From Sceloporus undulatus (lineage: Eukaryota > Chordata > Lepidosauria > Squamata > Phrynosomatidae): a stretch of 64,000 nt of DNA. Location: assembly GCF_019175285.1 (NCBI RefSeq), contig NC_056527.1, forward strand, positions 119,410,101 through 119,474,100, in the 5' to 3' direction. Made by a program: the position numbers and the translations under genes. The notes under the pieces were generated by a model that saw only the letters and a program-made list of their open reading frames with translations, ran no database searches and was not told the origin of the DNA. Positions 34,084 to 44,466 of this stretch are shown in pieces. The number at the start of each line of letters is the position of its first letter. The stretch's first letter is position 1.

Positions 34084-36882
34084 CTGCAGCAGAGAAAGAG
34101 AGAGAAGAGTTTCAGGGAAGGCCACGGAGGGGATCCCACAGCTCAGGCCTGGCATCTCTGGAGACGGCGCTCTGCCTGCCCCAATGGCTTAGGTCCCAGA
34201 TGGGAATTATGGGGCCGATCCGATGTCTCCAGACTGCAATTGTCGGCATCCCTCACTGCTCAGCAAACTACCTAAGGAGCCAGCATACCCCGCAGTGAGG
34301 GATGCTGGCAATTGATGGGAACTGCAGTTGAAAGGATGCTGGCAGGTGATGGGACCTGCAGTCCTAGGGCACCTGGAAGGCCATACCTTGTTAACATGGA
34401 GCCAGCTACCTTTGGGATTGCTTCCCCTCCCTCCTAACCTGCCCCACATCCTAAGAGGGAAAGCCAACTCTTTTCCCCTGGAGATGGGGGGCAAGGAAGG
34501 GCCTTCTGTGGGGCAGCACTGGAGCCACGCAGCTCTCTCCCATGCGGGGGGGGGGGGGAGTCCATCAAAAGCCCCTTCCTTCCATCATCTGGCAGCAAGA
34601 CGGATTTTGGAAAGACGGCAGACTCCCTTTTATCCCGTCCTATTGATCCTCCTTTCATCTAATATTCCACCAGAAAAAACTTGGAAATGAACGCACTTCT
34701 TAAACGTCAGTCACTGCCTGAAGTGCGCCACAGAAGACGAACATTTCCAGATAAACAAACAGAAAATGAAAAGTGACTGGGCACAGACTTGGGGGGGGGG
34801 TTCATGATCCTGAGGCAAAGGGGGCTGGAGGGAGTCCACTTCTGCAACCAGAACGACAACCACAACACACAAGGCAGCCACCTCCTCTCTGTGTTTCCCC
34901 GAGGCAAAGCACAACACAAGGCAATCATATGATGGACTGACTGGGCCGGCCGCTCAGCTCAGGAGGCCATGGCGTCTGTGCGTGTGTGTTTTTGTGTATG
35001 AATGCGTGCGTTTTCTGCACAAGGGTTGGACCCAGCAGCTGCTTTCTGACAAGATAGTCCTTGGGTTCCAAAGGAAAACCAGCTGGAATCTGTATCTAGA
35101 AGCACAGACCAGTTCTTTTCTTTGTTGCAAAGGGAAGCACTCAGCACATGCTCAAAGGTACTGTCATCTCCATCTCACTTCAGATATCCCAATGGAAGGA
35201 GGCATGAGCTGAGCTCCCTGCTCCAACCCAATAAGACCTTTGCTCCTTCTTTTCCTTCTTCAGATGAGTCCCACGTCCTGGAAAATCAATTGGGGCAGAG
35301 CAAAGGATGCCCAAGAGCCAGAGGAGGTGGGTTTCTACACAAACACACACCCAAAATACAGGTGTTCAGGGTTCAAAGTGTCAATTTGTTTAATATGTTT
35401 TTAGTCATTTAAAACTTACTTTTATTGTTTTAAATTCAGAGTAGTTTTGTAGATGGATTCTGCTTCTCTGCTCTCCTCCCATCGTCCCACAATAATAGGA
35501 TCCGTTTTAATACTGTCATAGTTCAATTCCATTTTAATTGCCACTTTCATAGGCTTTCAATTGCACTGTGTTTTTAGACGGTAAGCCACTTTGGGTTCCA
35601 ATTCTGGGGGAGGGGTACAAGTAACAACAACAACAGGGGAATACCTACATATTTTAATTCACTAATTAAGCATGCAAGGAAGTAAGCAAGCAAAATGGGA
35701 GGTAGTTCATAGCCTCAGTTCTTCCATCTCTAAAAGGGGAAAAGACCACTACCCTACTCTGCAGGGCTGTTCTGTCAAGGGTCAGCAAGGAATCCTGGAA
35801 ACCAAGAAGACCCTCCATTCAGTGGCCACTGACCCACAGGATTCAGCTACTGAAATGTAGGCACAGAAAAGAGCCCCCAAAATGACTGCTTTCCAAAGGA
35901 AGGGGCAGTTCAACCCTATTTATCGTCTGCAGAAAAAACCAGCAGCGGCTCCTGCTAAAGACCAATGCGCTTATTGCAGCACAGCTGTGTCTCCTGACAC
36001 TGAGGCCACACTGGACTTGCTGGCCTTTAAGGCGCCCATGAACTCCACAGGGTTTCTCCAAAATAATCCAAGGGTTGGAAAGCCCACTCCTTGCAAGGCG
36101 CATAAAACTATACTGAAAGTGGAGCGAGGGGCAACATCTTGGCCCCTGCCCAGGGGCTTCCCTTTGGCCCCCTCAACACCCCCTGGGCATCGTCGGAAGT
36201 GACATCACATCATTTCCTGTCTCCATTTTTGGCCTGTTTCCAGTGAAAAGTGGGGTTTGGGGGTTAAGGAATGAGGGGTTTGAAGTCTAAACGGCCACAT
36301 CTGCAATTGTCTGTCATTTGGGACCATTTCCAACCCGAAAGTCACCCTTACAAATTCAGCTTAGCAAATGGTAATGAGGGGCTTGGCAGGGCTGCCAGGG
36401 ACCCCCCAAAAAGGAGGCTCAGGGGCTGGGGCACTGAAGGAGCCTCCAAGTTCTATCCATGAGTCATATCAAAATATCAAAATCCATAATTTTGGCACCA
36501 AAACTTGTCCTTGACTTATATGTATGAGGCTGACTTATAGTCAGGTATATATGGTCAATGTAATTGCATGTCATTTACATCCTGCCTTTCCCTCAAAGAC
36601 CCTGGCCCTGAGGACAAATGGCCGCAACTGAGTCAGCGGCAGAAGCGCACACTTTGCACTCTTCTTCCAATGGGTGATATAAGTTAAAGCAACATAGCTG
36701 AAACAGTATGCAGTTTAAAAAGAGGAGTGAAAAAGCATCAAACAATAAATACAATTAAAACGAGAACAAGAAGCAATTAAATACATGTTCAGTGTATACA
36801 ACATATATCACAGTATTCTTTAAACGCTCAAACCGGCAGAAGGTCTGTTTGAGTAAGAAGGCTTTTGCCAGCCGGAAGAGAC
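34084..36882. other. RNF167 5' intron, left part, no exon seen
   Basis: Holds short inverted motifs near 34220-34370 (GCATCCCTCACTGC and its complement), a poly-G run at 34549-34558 and a T-rich LINE-tail-like remnant at 35375-35630. I see no coding exon. Confidence 0.4.
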
Positions 36883-37880
36883 AGATCATAGCATCCTAGG
36901 GTTGGAAGAGACCCCAAAAGGGCCATCCAGCCCAACCCCATTCTGCCATGCAGGAATTCACAATCAAAGTATACCTGACAGATGGCCATCCAGGCTTCCA
37001 AGGAAGGAGACTCCAGCAAAATCTCCAACGGAATATGTTCCACTGCCAAACAGTTCTTGCTGTCAGGACATTCATAGAACCATAGAGTTGGAAGGATGAC
37101 CGCAAGGGCCATCCAGTCCAACCCCCTTCTGCCATGCAGGAAATCACAATCCAAGCCTTCCCTGGCACAGGTAGCCATCCAGCCTCTGCTTAAAGACCTC
37201 CGAGGAAGGAGACGCCACCAAAGTCTCCGAAGAAGGAGTGTGTTCCACTGTCAAACAGCCCTTACTCTCAGGACGTTCCTCCTAAAGTTGAGCTAGAATC
37301 TCTTTTCCTGCAGCTTGCATCCATTGCTCCACTGGGTCCTGTTCTCTGGAGCAGCAGAAAACAAGCTTGCTCCCGCCTCAATGTGACATCCCTTCAAATA
37401 TTTAAACAGGGCTATCATCATATCACCTCTTAACCTTCTCTTGTCCAGGCTAAACATCCCTAAGTCTCTCCTGAGAAGGCATTACGGTTTCCAGACCCTT
37501 CACCATTTTGGTGGACCTCTTTTGGACATGCTCCAATTTTTCAAAACCCTGTTCAAACTGATGCCTAGAACTGGACCCAGGATTATCCCAAGCGAGGCCT
37601 GACCAGAGCAGAATACAGTGGCACTATTCCTTCCCTTGATCTAGACACTATACTTTTATTGAAGCAACTTAAAATTGCAATGGCCATGTTAGCTGCCACA
37701 ACACACTCTTGGCTCATGTTCAACTTGTGGTTTACTTGGACTCCTAGATCCCTTTCACACCTGTAAGTCTCCTTAAGCCAAGTACAGTATCTTAAGTCCT
37801 ATATCTGTGCATTTCATTTTTCCACCCAAAGTGCGGTACCTTATGTTTCTCTGTGTTGAAGTTCGTTTTGTTAGCTTTGG
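36883..37880 (-). mobile_element. CR1 LINE: truncated copy followed by longer copy
   Basis: Two CR1 3' ends stand in the same orientation: one starts at about 36883 ('GGGTTGGAAGAGACCCC') and a second at about 37072 ('GAACCATAGAGTTGGAAGG'). The second continues through 'CTTAACCTTCTCTTGTCCAG' to about 37880. Either one inserted next to the other or the 3' end was duplicated locally. Confidence 0.85.
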
Positions 37881-38526
37881 CCCAGAAAGGGCCAAGCAAG
37901 GCTCCACTGGGAAGGAGCCCCACAGTCTGGGGGCAACCACTGTTAAGGCCCTGCGCCCCGTGTCCTTGCCATTTGTGACAGTGGCAGGATGAAGAAAAAA
38001 GCCTCGTTCGAAGACCGTAAGCGAGACTGGCTCATTTGGGCACCCTGAGTTGTGTTTGTTTGGTTTTATGGCAAGGATGTATATCTTGCCTTTCTCCCAG
38101 AGTGCAGTGTTTCCAAGGCAGAGGAGAAAGAGCAGCAAAAAGCAGCCACGAAACCCCCCTTCTCTCCCACCTTGAAGGAGCAGCTCCACAAAGGAAAGCG
38201 GAAAGCAGGCCCACGCAATAAGCGTGCCAATTATCCCACGCGGTGCCATGTCGCAGGGCTCCAAAAGGGAAAAGGAAGCCACCTCTCTAATTGGAAGCAA
38301 GAAGGGGATGGCAGACCCCCAAAGCAGGCTTTTGCTTTCAGCCCACCCAAAAGTTGGATAAATCCATGCCAGTCCCTGGCACTGCATGCCCACCTTTCTT
38401 GGAGAGAACAAGGGCCCCGTCCTGCCCCCCACGAATGCTTTGTAGTCTTTCCGTGGGCAGCGGGGAGGAAGGCGCTGTATTCGAGTGAGGGATCAGCTCA
38501 ACCCCACAACAGCAGCAACGACAAGG

Positions 38527-38736
38527 GGTGCAGCCGCACTGCAGCATTAAAGCAGTTTGGTACCACTTTAACTGCCATGACTCTGTCCTACAGGATCCTG
38601 GGATTTGTAGTTTGGGGAGGTATTGAGCCTGGTCTGTTGGAGAGCTCTGGTGCCTCACCAAACTACAAACCCCAGAGAGTCATGGCAGCCAAAGTGGTGT
38701 CACACTGCTTCAGTTCTGCAGTGCAGCTGCATCCAA
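38527..38736. mobile_element. Palindromic MITE, diverged copy
   Basis: Left-arm 'TGCAGCCGCACTGCAGCATT' and right-arm 'AGTTCTGCAGTGCAGCTGCA' are complementary, as are 'ACTTTAACTGCCATGACTCT' and 'CATGGCAGCCAAAGTGGTG'. Same architecture as 30205-30394 but older and with a different inner region. Confidence 0.7.
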
Positions 38737-38739
38737 GGC

Positions 38740-40279
38740 TGAGGAGAGAGCCTGGAAGGGGCTGCCGGCTGCTTGAGTGAATCAACCAAAGAGAAAAGCA
38801 AACAAGAGATAAGGATTCTTTAATCCTCTCAGTTGAGGGGGAGGACATTTTTGGCCAGGAGGACCCTCAGGGGAGCAGCCCGCCTCGCAGGGTCTTCTGA
38901 AGGGTAGAACACGATCAAGGCTTTGGGGGCACTAAAGGGCACCAGAAGTGGTCAATGGGGCAAACTTCATGATGGGATGAAGCAAGCACCTTAACTACCC
39001 TGAACTACACAGCCAAGCCTTTCTGATTTGGGAGGTTGAGGAGGCCCAGGTCTGGTTGGGAGCTGGATGGGAGACCCCAGGAGGGACAACCGGGAAAGAT
39101 CCACAGCCAGGGCTGGGGAGAAGAAGCTTGCTCAGGGTGGCCAGAGACCCACCTTTTCCAGGACATGTCCTGCATTGCAGCCTTCTGACCAGGAGGAATT
39201 TGATTAATGTATTCTTATATCAGTGTTGTTAGCTTTTATTTGGTCATGCCTTATGTTTTTATTTCATGTTCTCCATTTGTGGGGCCTTGTCCTCTTTTGC
39301 AGGAATACCATCTGGTCACCTGAGCTTTCTTGACCCTTAGCCAGCCATGGCTGCTGTCAGTCATGACCCTTGGCTGAAAGGACCACCTTTTTGTGGGCTT
39401 CAGGTATCGCGCACCTGAGCATCCTTTCTTGCCAAGGGAGCCATCCATCCTAAAGCCACTTGCCACAACTTTCCTCCCAGTCCCTCTCTTGTCATGAAAG
39501 CCGCTTGCAAGGACTGCTGTTGCATTGCCCTTTGGATGTCACACCCAAGGCATCTGCAAGCGTGGGAACATGAGTGCGCAGCATCCCAAAAAAAGGCAAC
39601 ATGGCAGCCAGGAGAGGGGCCAGGTGCGTCCCTTGCCTTGGGGCCTCCCACAACCCCACACTTCTGCCTCCCTTGGCCCCACAGCAACCTCCCAAAACCC
39701 CCTCCGACCCCGACTCCCCCTCTTTCCTCTTTCAAATCCCTTCTCACAAAAGTAACTTTTCCACGTGGAAAAACCTGGGCACAAGCCACATGTGCCATGC
39801 GCTTCTGGCTGTGCAAACCTCACCAAGTCAATGTACACTTTGCCCTCTCTGGATCCAGGTTTTTGTGCCCACAGGTTCCAGCATCCATGGTTTGAACATC
39901 TGAACAGCTGTCCCAAAAGCAAACCTGGCTCAGCCATTTTTAGAAGGGATGCCATGGGATTTAATGGGACTTGAGCCTCCATGGGTTTGGTCTCATTTTG
40001 GTCTCATATGGGGAGGGTTTTTTTTTGGGGGGGGGGCTGACTTTCTGGGATCCCCCCGGAAGGCTTGAGTGGCCTGAGAGGGAAGCTTAAGGTGGGTTTC
40101 GTCCCTTTGGGGGCGGGTCTGGGTCTTCAGAGCAGCCCCCCCCCCGGCAGCCAAAGCGGACCCCTTCGATCCCATTTAGCCTGGAAGGACGGCAAACCTT
40201 AGAAGCAGGGGGTGATGTTTTGGGGGGAGGGCCCTGCCTCTCCGCTGCGATCCAGCCACCTAGGGACCCCCCCCCCAAA
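38740..40279. other. RNF167 5' intron, right part, no exon seen
   Basis: No gene or clear repeat is recognised. Poly-G (about 40028-40037) and poly-C (about 40137-40145) runs occur at the right end next to the CpG island. Confidence 0.4.
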
Positions 40280-40870
40280 AAAAGAAGCCTACCCCTCCCT
40301 TCATAGCTCGCTTTGTCTCCCGCCTCGTCCCGGTCCCAGCCTCCCTTCTCGGCTCGGCTCTGCTCTGCCAAGCCTGGGCCCAGAGTCGGGGCAAGTTCCT
40401 GCGAGGCCCCCGCCGCCCCCCAGAAGCCAGCCGACCGGGCCAAGGCGAGGGCTCCTCTGGGGCGGAGGCACCTTGGCACCCTCCGGGGCCCCTGCTCACC
40501 TGCCTCTAGTCTCGGGGGCTCGCGCGCTGTTTACTAGCCCCCCCCCAAGCAAGGCAACCCTCCTCAGCAGATCTCGCGAGGAAAGAAGGCGGAAACTCCG
40601 CCCCCCCCCGCCCAGAGCCGGCCCTCCCTCTCCTTCCGTTCCGCTTCCGCTTCCGCTTGGGCCGCCCAGCAGCAGCAGCAGCGCCTGCCGCCCGAGGAGC
40701 GCCCCTCGGCTTCCTCATGCCAACCATGACCTCCTTCTCACGGAGAGCCCCCTCCGAGCAGAGAAACAACAACCCGGGTCGGAGGGAGCCCGAAGCCCTG
40801 CCCAGCTGCCAGGATCCAGAGCCCGAGCCGGGATGCTGCTGAGAGGCGGTGCCCGTCTGGCTGCAGCCAT
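40280..40870 (-). promoter_or_regulatory. CpG island, probable RNF167 promoter
   Basis: Dense CpG sequence with repeated ETS-like CTTCCG units (about 40635-40655) that read CGGAAG on the RNF167 strand. It lies upstream of RNF167 coding exon 1 and contains a consensus minus-strand donor at 40499. Start-site position is inferred. Confidence 0.6.
40500..40680 (-). other. Probable RNF167 untranslated first exon
   Basis: On the minus strand GGCAG|GTGAGC is a strong donor with the last exonic base at 40500. The first coding exon has an acceptor (CTGCAG) ending at 34084 and its 5' UTR starts at 34083, so an upstream untranslated exon is required. The pairing implies an intron of about 6.4 kb. The 5' limit given is a guess. 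Confidence 0.5.
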
Positions 40871-41514
40871 GCCAGCTTAGCCTGGGCTTCCGTCCTTTTA
40901 GCACCATTTCCCAATGAGTCTGTTGTCTCTATGGGTTGCCATAATTGTCCCCTAACCCCCGACAAAATGAGGACAAAACCAGCCCAAAATGGAGGACATT
41001 TAAGACAACGGAGGACCTTAAACGGCCACAGTTTGGTCCTGGGTTTTATGGCAACCCTAATTTAAATCCGCTTTCTTTGCTTTCCAGCCGTGCAAAGAAA
41101 CTGGGAAGGCCAGGCCATGGACAGCCCTGACTTCGGCCGCCTGGATTGGCAGCCCAGGGCCTGTCTGGGGTCTCTCTAGCTGTCCTTCATAAGTCCTCTC
41201 ACTTCTGGATGAATGGCTGAGCAAAGACGAAAGCGAGGATTGTGGCATGCCATTGGCAACCGCAGTCGCAAGTGTTTGCGCTCAGTGCCCTTCTGCTGCT
41301 GCTGCTGCTGCTGCCTGAGGCGGCCGCTTCGCTCGCCCCCAAATATTCTGGTCTTCCTCTGAGAGGCCTCTCTCTCAAAGAGGTCAGAATACAAAAAGAT
41401 GTTGTTTCAACCCTGCTTTTAAAAATAATGCGGTCACACAGCCCCAGCCCCCAAAACCACCAAACCACCAACCGCTGCTGGTCTGAGAAGCCCACATTCA
41501 GAGGCAAAGCCGGA
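40871..41514. other. Spacer between RNF167 and SLC25A11 promoters
   Basis: No exon recognised. A (CTG)n run lies at about 41294-41313. Confidence 0.4.
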
Positions 41515-41690
41515 GGCTTTCATGGCCGCTTCCATATTTTGTATGGGCTTTCAGGCTCTATGGCCAGGCCCCACAAGAAGGGCTTCTTCCTGACCCTTCG
41601 CCAGCATCTGCGGCTGGCTTCTTCAGAGAAGGCATTCTCTTCTCAGCATCCTCTGAAGATGCCAGCCACAGCAGGCGAAAGGTCTCTTTC
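41515..41690. mobile_element. Dispersed retroelement repeat, two inverted copies
   Basis: The minus-strand segment (complement of about 41592-41630) and the plus-strand segment (41651-41685) both read CTGAAGA, then a GCCAGC-containing stem, then CGAA. They face away from each other about 25 bases apart. The left flank ('GGGCTTTCAGGCTCTATGGC') belongs to the same recurring reptile repeat. I suspect a Penelope-like source; class not proven. Confidence 0.5.
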
Positions 41691-42229
41691 GCCACATAAC
41701 CCCCCCCCATAAAAAAACATGTACATTCAGATTTAGACAAGGCTGGCAAGCCAGATCCTCACAATTCCCAAGGGCAAGGCAAATGATAAGGGGGGGGGGC
41801 TTTTCCCATTCAGCTTCAATGCTTTGAACCATCTCTGGTTTTAGGAAGAGAGGAAGGGGAAAGTCTCCCCCAAATCCTAGAACTCCATGAAGAACAATCC
41901 CCCGTTTTCCACCCAAAAATGTTCCTCTTCTGCCCCCAACATCAGTGAGGTTTTCCACATGTTTATTGCTCTCTCCACTAAAAAGCCTACCTCTCTGCTG
42001 CCCTTCTTTCTATTTTTTCCAGGGGGCTGCTTCATTCCCCCCATCATTGGGGTCATCCTTTTCGGCACACCACCCCCTTCACAGCCAACACCCCTTTGAG
42101 GACCAGAACCAGACACAGTACACCAAGTGGAATTGCACTCACAATACACAGCATGGCTAGAGCCTATGATCTGCTTCCACTGGATGTTGTTGTTGCTGTT
42201 GTTGTTATTATTCAGTTGAGGGAGGGGCA

Positions 42230-44100
42230 ACATTTAGAATTCTCTAGACTACAACTCCCAGAATTCCACAGGAGGCAGCCATAGCAGTTAGAGTGACAGT
42301 GTCGTGTGATACTGGACGACCTGCAGAATGTATTTGCCTCCCTCCCAAATCTGGCTTCAGTCCTATGCTTGTTTTTTGTGTGTCTGCTTCACTTTCTGCT
42401 ATAATAAAAAGATCTGTCAAAGATCTGTGGCCTTTGATATCAATTCTGTATCAAAAAGGGGAGAGTGCTGTGTGCGCATCAATGGGCACATGGATGCCAA
42501 GGAGATCCACATCAGTTCCATCATAACACAACAAAATGTTGGCCGTGTGTAGCCAAAGATCCAGCTCTCAGTCCCCCTGTGACCTGCCATATAAATCCTA
42601 TATCAAAAAGGCATATTGTGGCAAGGAGTCCAAAAGGGGCCCCCCAGGGCAGGAAACCAGCCATGCCACATTGCGACATCTGGATGGCTCAGCATGGGGA
42701 GGCCAATGGCATTTATCTGGGATGGGATTAAATCAGCACACTCCCTTCCCTGAGGAGAGCAACTGTTTGCATGCAGCAGACAAAGCCCGTGGCCAGTTGC
42801 GGAGTTGTGTGTGTGTGTGCCTGGCAAATACTTTGGACACTTTGTGGTTAGCCCTGCCAGTTGTTTGGGATGGGCTGCTGGATGCATTACTAATTGGTCT
42901 TCCAAGGGGGGGCAGGAAGGGGGTCCTGGGGGGTCCATGGGGTGCTCCTTCTGCTGGCTGTGGTTTCTGCTCCCCACATTCCTGTCCGCAGACTCTTGCC
43001 GGCCATTCCTTTGGCAGTGCCTGTTTTCCATAATCACAAGGCTGGGCCCTGGCCAAGGAATGCTGTGTGGCGGCGGAGGAGGAGGAGAAAGAGGAGGAAG
43101 GAGGCCCTCCCCTTGTTGGGGGGGGGACATTTTTGGAATAGCAGTGCCAGGAATGCCATTGTGCTTGGAGTCCCAGGCCAGGAAGAGGACGGCTGCCTGG
43201 GTGCTGCAGCCGCTCCAGCCACGCTTCTGCTTCTGCCCAGGCTGGCCTGGACGTTGCCCTCTAGTGGGCAGGGTGGAGGCTGGCCATGCACTGCAGGCAG
43301 GATGTGTGTGCGCATTTGCACATGTGCGTGCAAACTCTCCAACATTTCACAGGTGAGGACCACCAGGAAAGATGCAGCCAAGCAGCCTCAGAATGTGGCC
43401 AAGATAGAGTGACCATTAGTCCTCCGCTCCCAGGACATGTCCTACGCTTGGCCGTCTCTCTCCATCCAGGAGGAATTCCAAACCCTCCTCCATTCTGAGC
43501 ATGACAAGAAGCACGAATTTCTATTTGTAACAGTTTTCTTTAGGGCCTCCGTTTTGCTTCGGATATTCTTCTTCCATTTTGCGTCTGGTATGGCATCCGG
43601 TCACCTTGGGTCAAGATGGCAAAAGCAACATTAAGGAGGGAGCATTAGGTAATTGTGTTGGCCAAAGTACAACAAACCCAGAATCCACAAAACAGCAATA
43701 CATTATTGTGACAACCAAAATGCACAAAATACAAGTTGCAAGCTTTCGAAGCTCCACTGGCTCTCTACCAGACAAAGGTGTTAAAACCACACACCGGAGG
43801 AAATAATGTGAGGATGGCTCCTCGTGGTTAGGGGACGATGGGAGTTGTAGTCCTCCAAGCAGTACCCTCCCCCAGGCTCTAGTTCTGGAGCGGTTTGTCC
43901 TCTGAAGGAGACTCCCCCAAATCTGGAGGCAGAAGGGGAAGAGACCCATCATCCCCGCTCTTCACGGCTCTTTCCCTCAGAGCCTTGGGGAGATGGGAGT
44001 GTAGTGACAGGGATGTAGGAGCAGAAATGAATGCGAACTCATAAAGAATTGTCAAAACGAGAATAAAGGCCATCTGAGTCCTGAGGTACGAATAACTGTA
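42230..44100. other. Spacer with MITE and retroelement scraps
   Basis: 'GACTACAACTCCCAGAATTC' (42247-42266) is a scrap of the palindromic MITE family. 43640-43800 holds 'GCAAGCTTTCGAAGCTCCAC', a motif of the retroelement type suspected at 41515. 43088-43105 is GGA-rich. No coding exon recognised. Confidence 0.35.
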
Positions 44101-44241
44101 GAACGGGACACAAAACGCTCTTTAAAACGGTTTATTTATTTATCCTCCATTTTTTTCACGTATGTTTATAAAACACACCGGACTTCTGTTTATTGTACTT
44201 TATAGAAGGCCGCACGCCTCCCCCTCAGAGTTTGAAGGGAG

Positions 44242-44258
44242 ACTACAGTTCCCGGCAG
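44242..44258 (+). promoter_or_regulatory. ZNF143/Staf-type site
   Basis: ACTACAGTTCCCGGCAG matches the ACTACAnTTCCC core of vertebrate ZNF143 sites found in mitochondrial and housekeeping promoters. It lies about 210 bp before the start codon. The same ACTACA..TCCC core occurs in the MITE scraps of this window, so a repeat origin is possible. Confidence 0.6.
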
Positions 44259-44378
44259 CCCTCCGGCGAGGGCTACTGCGCAGGGCGCGGGGATGCGCGA
44301 GGGGCACGCCTCCCTCCCCGCCCCCGCCCCGCCTCCCCCTCCCGGACGTCCCGCCTCCCCCGCCTCAGAGCGGACGCC

Positions 44379-44386
44379 CATTGGCT
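44379..44386 (-). promoter_or_regulatory. Inverted CCAAT box (NF-Y)
   Basis: CATTGGCT reads AGCCAATG on the minus strand, about 80 bp upstream of the SLC25A11 start codon. Confidence 0.55.
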
Positions 44387-44466
44387 CCCCGAGGCCACGC
44401 CCACCCCTGCGGCCGGCCCGGTGTCACCTTGGTCCCGGTGCGAGCGAGCGAGCGAGAGAGGCGGCG

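Larger units (their letters stand above)
44220..44466 (+). promoter_or_regulatory. CpG island promoter of SLC25A11
   Basis: CpG-dense sequence begins at about 44220 and runs past exon 1 to about 44600. It contains a ZNF143-type site, an NRF1-like TGCGCAGGGCGC (about 44277-44288), GC boxes and an inverted CCAAT box. No TATA box. Confidence 0.75.
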
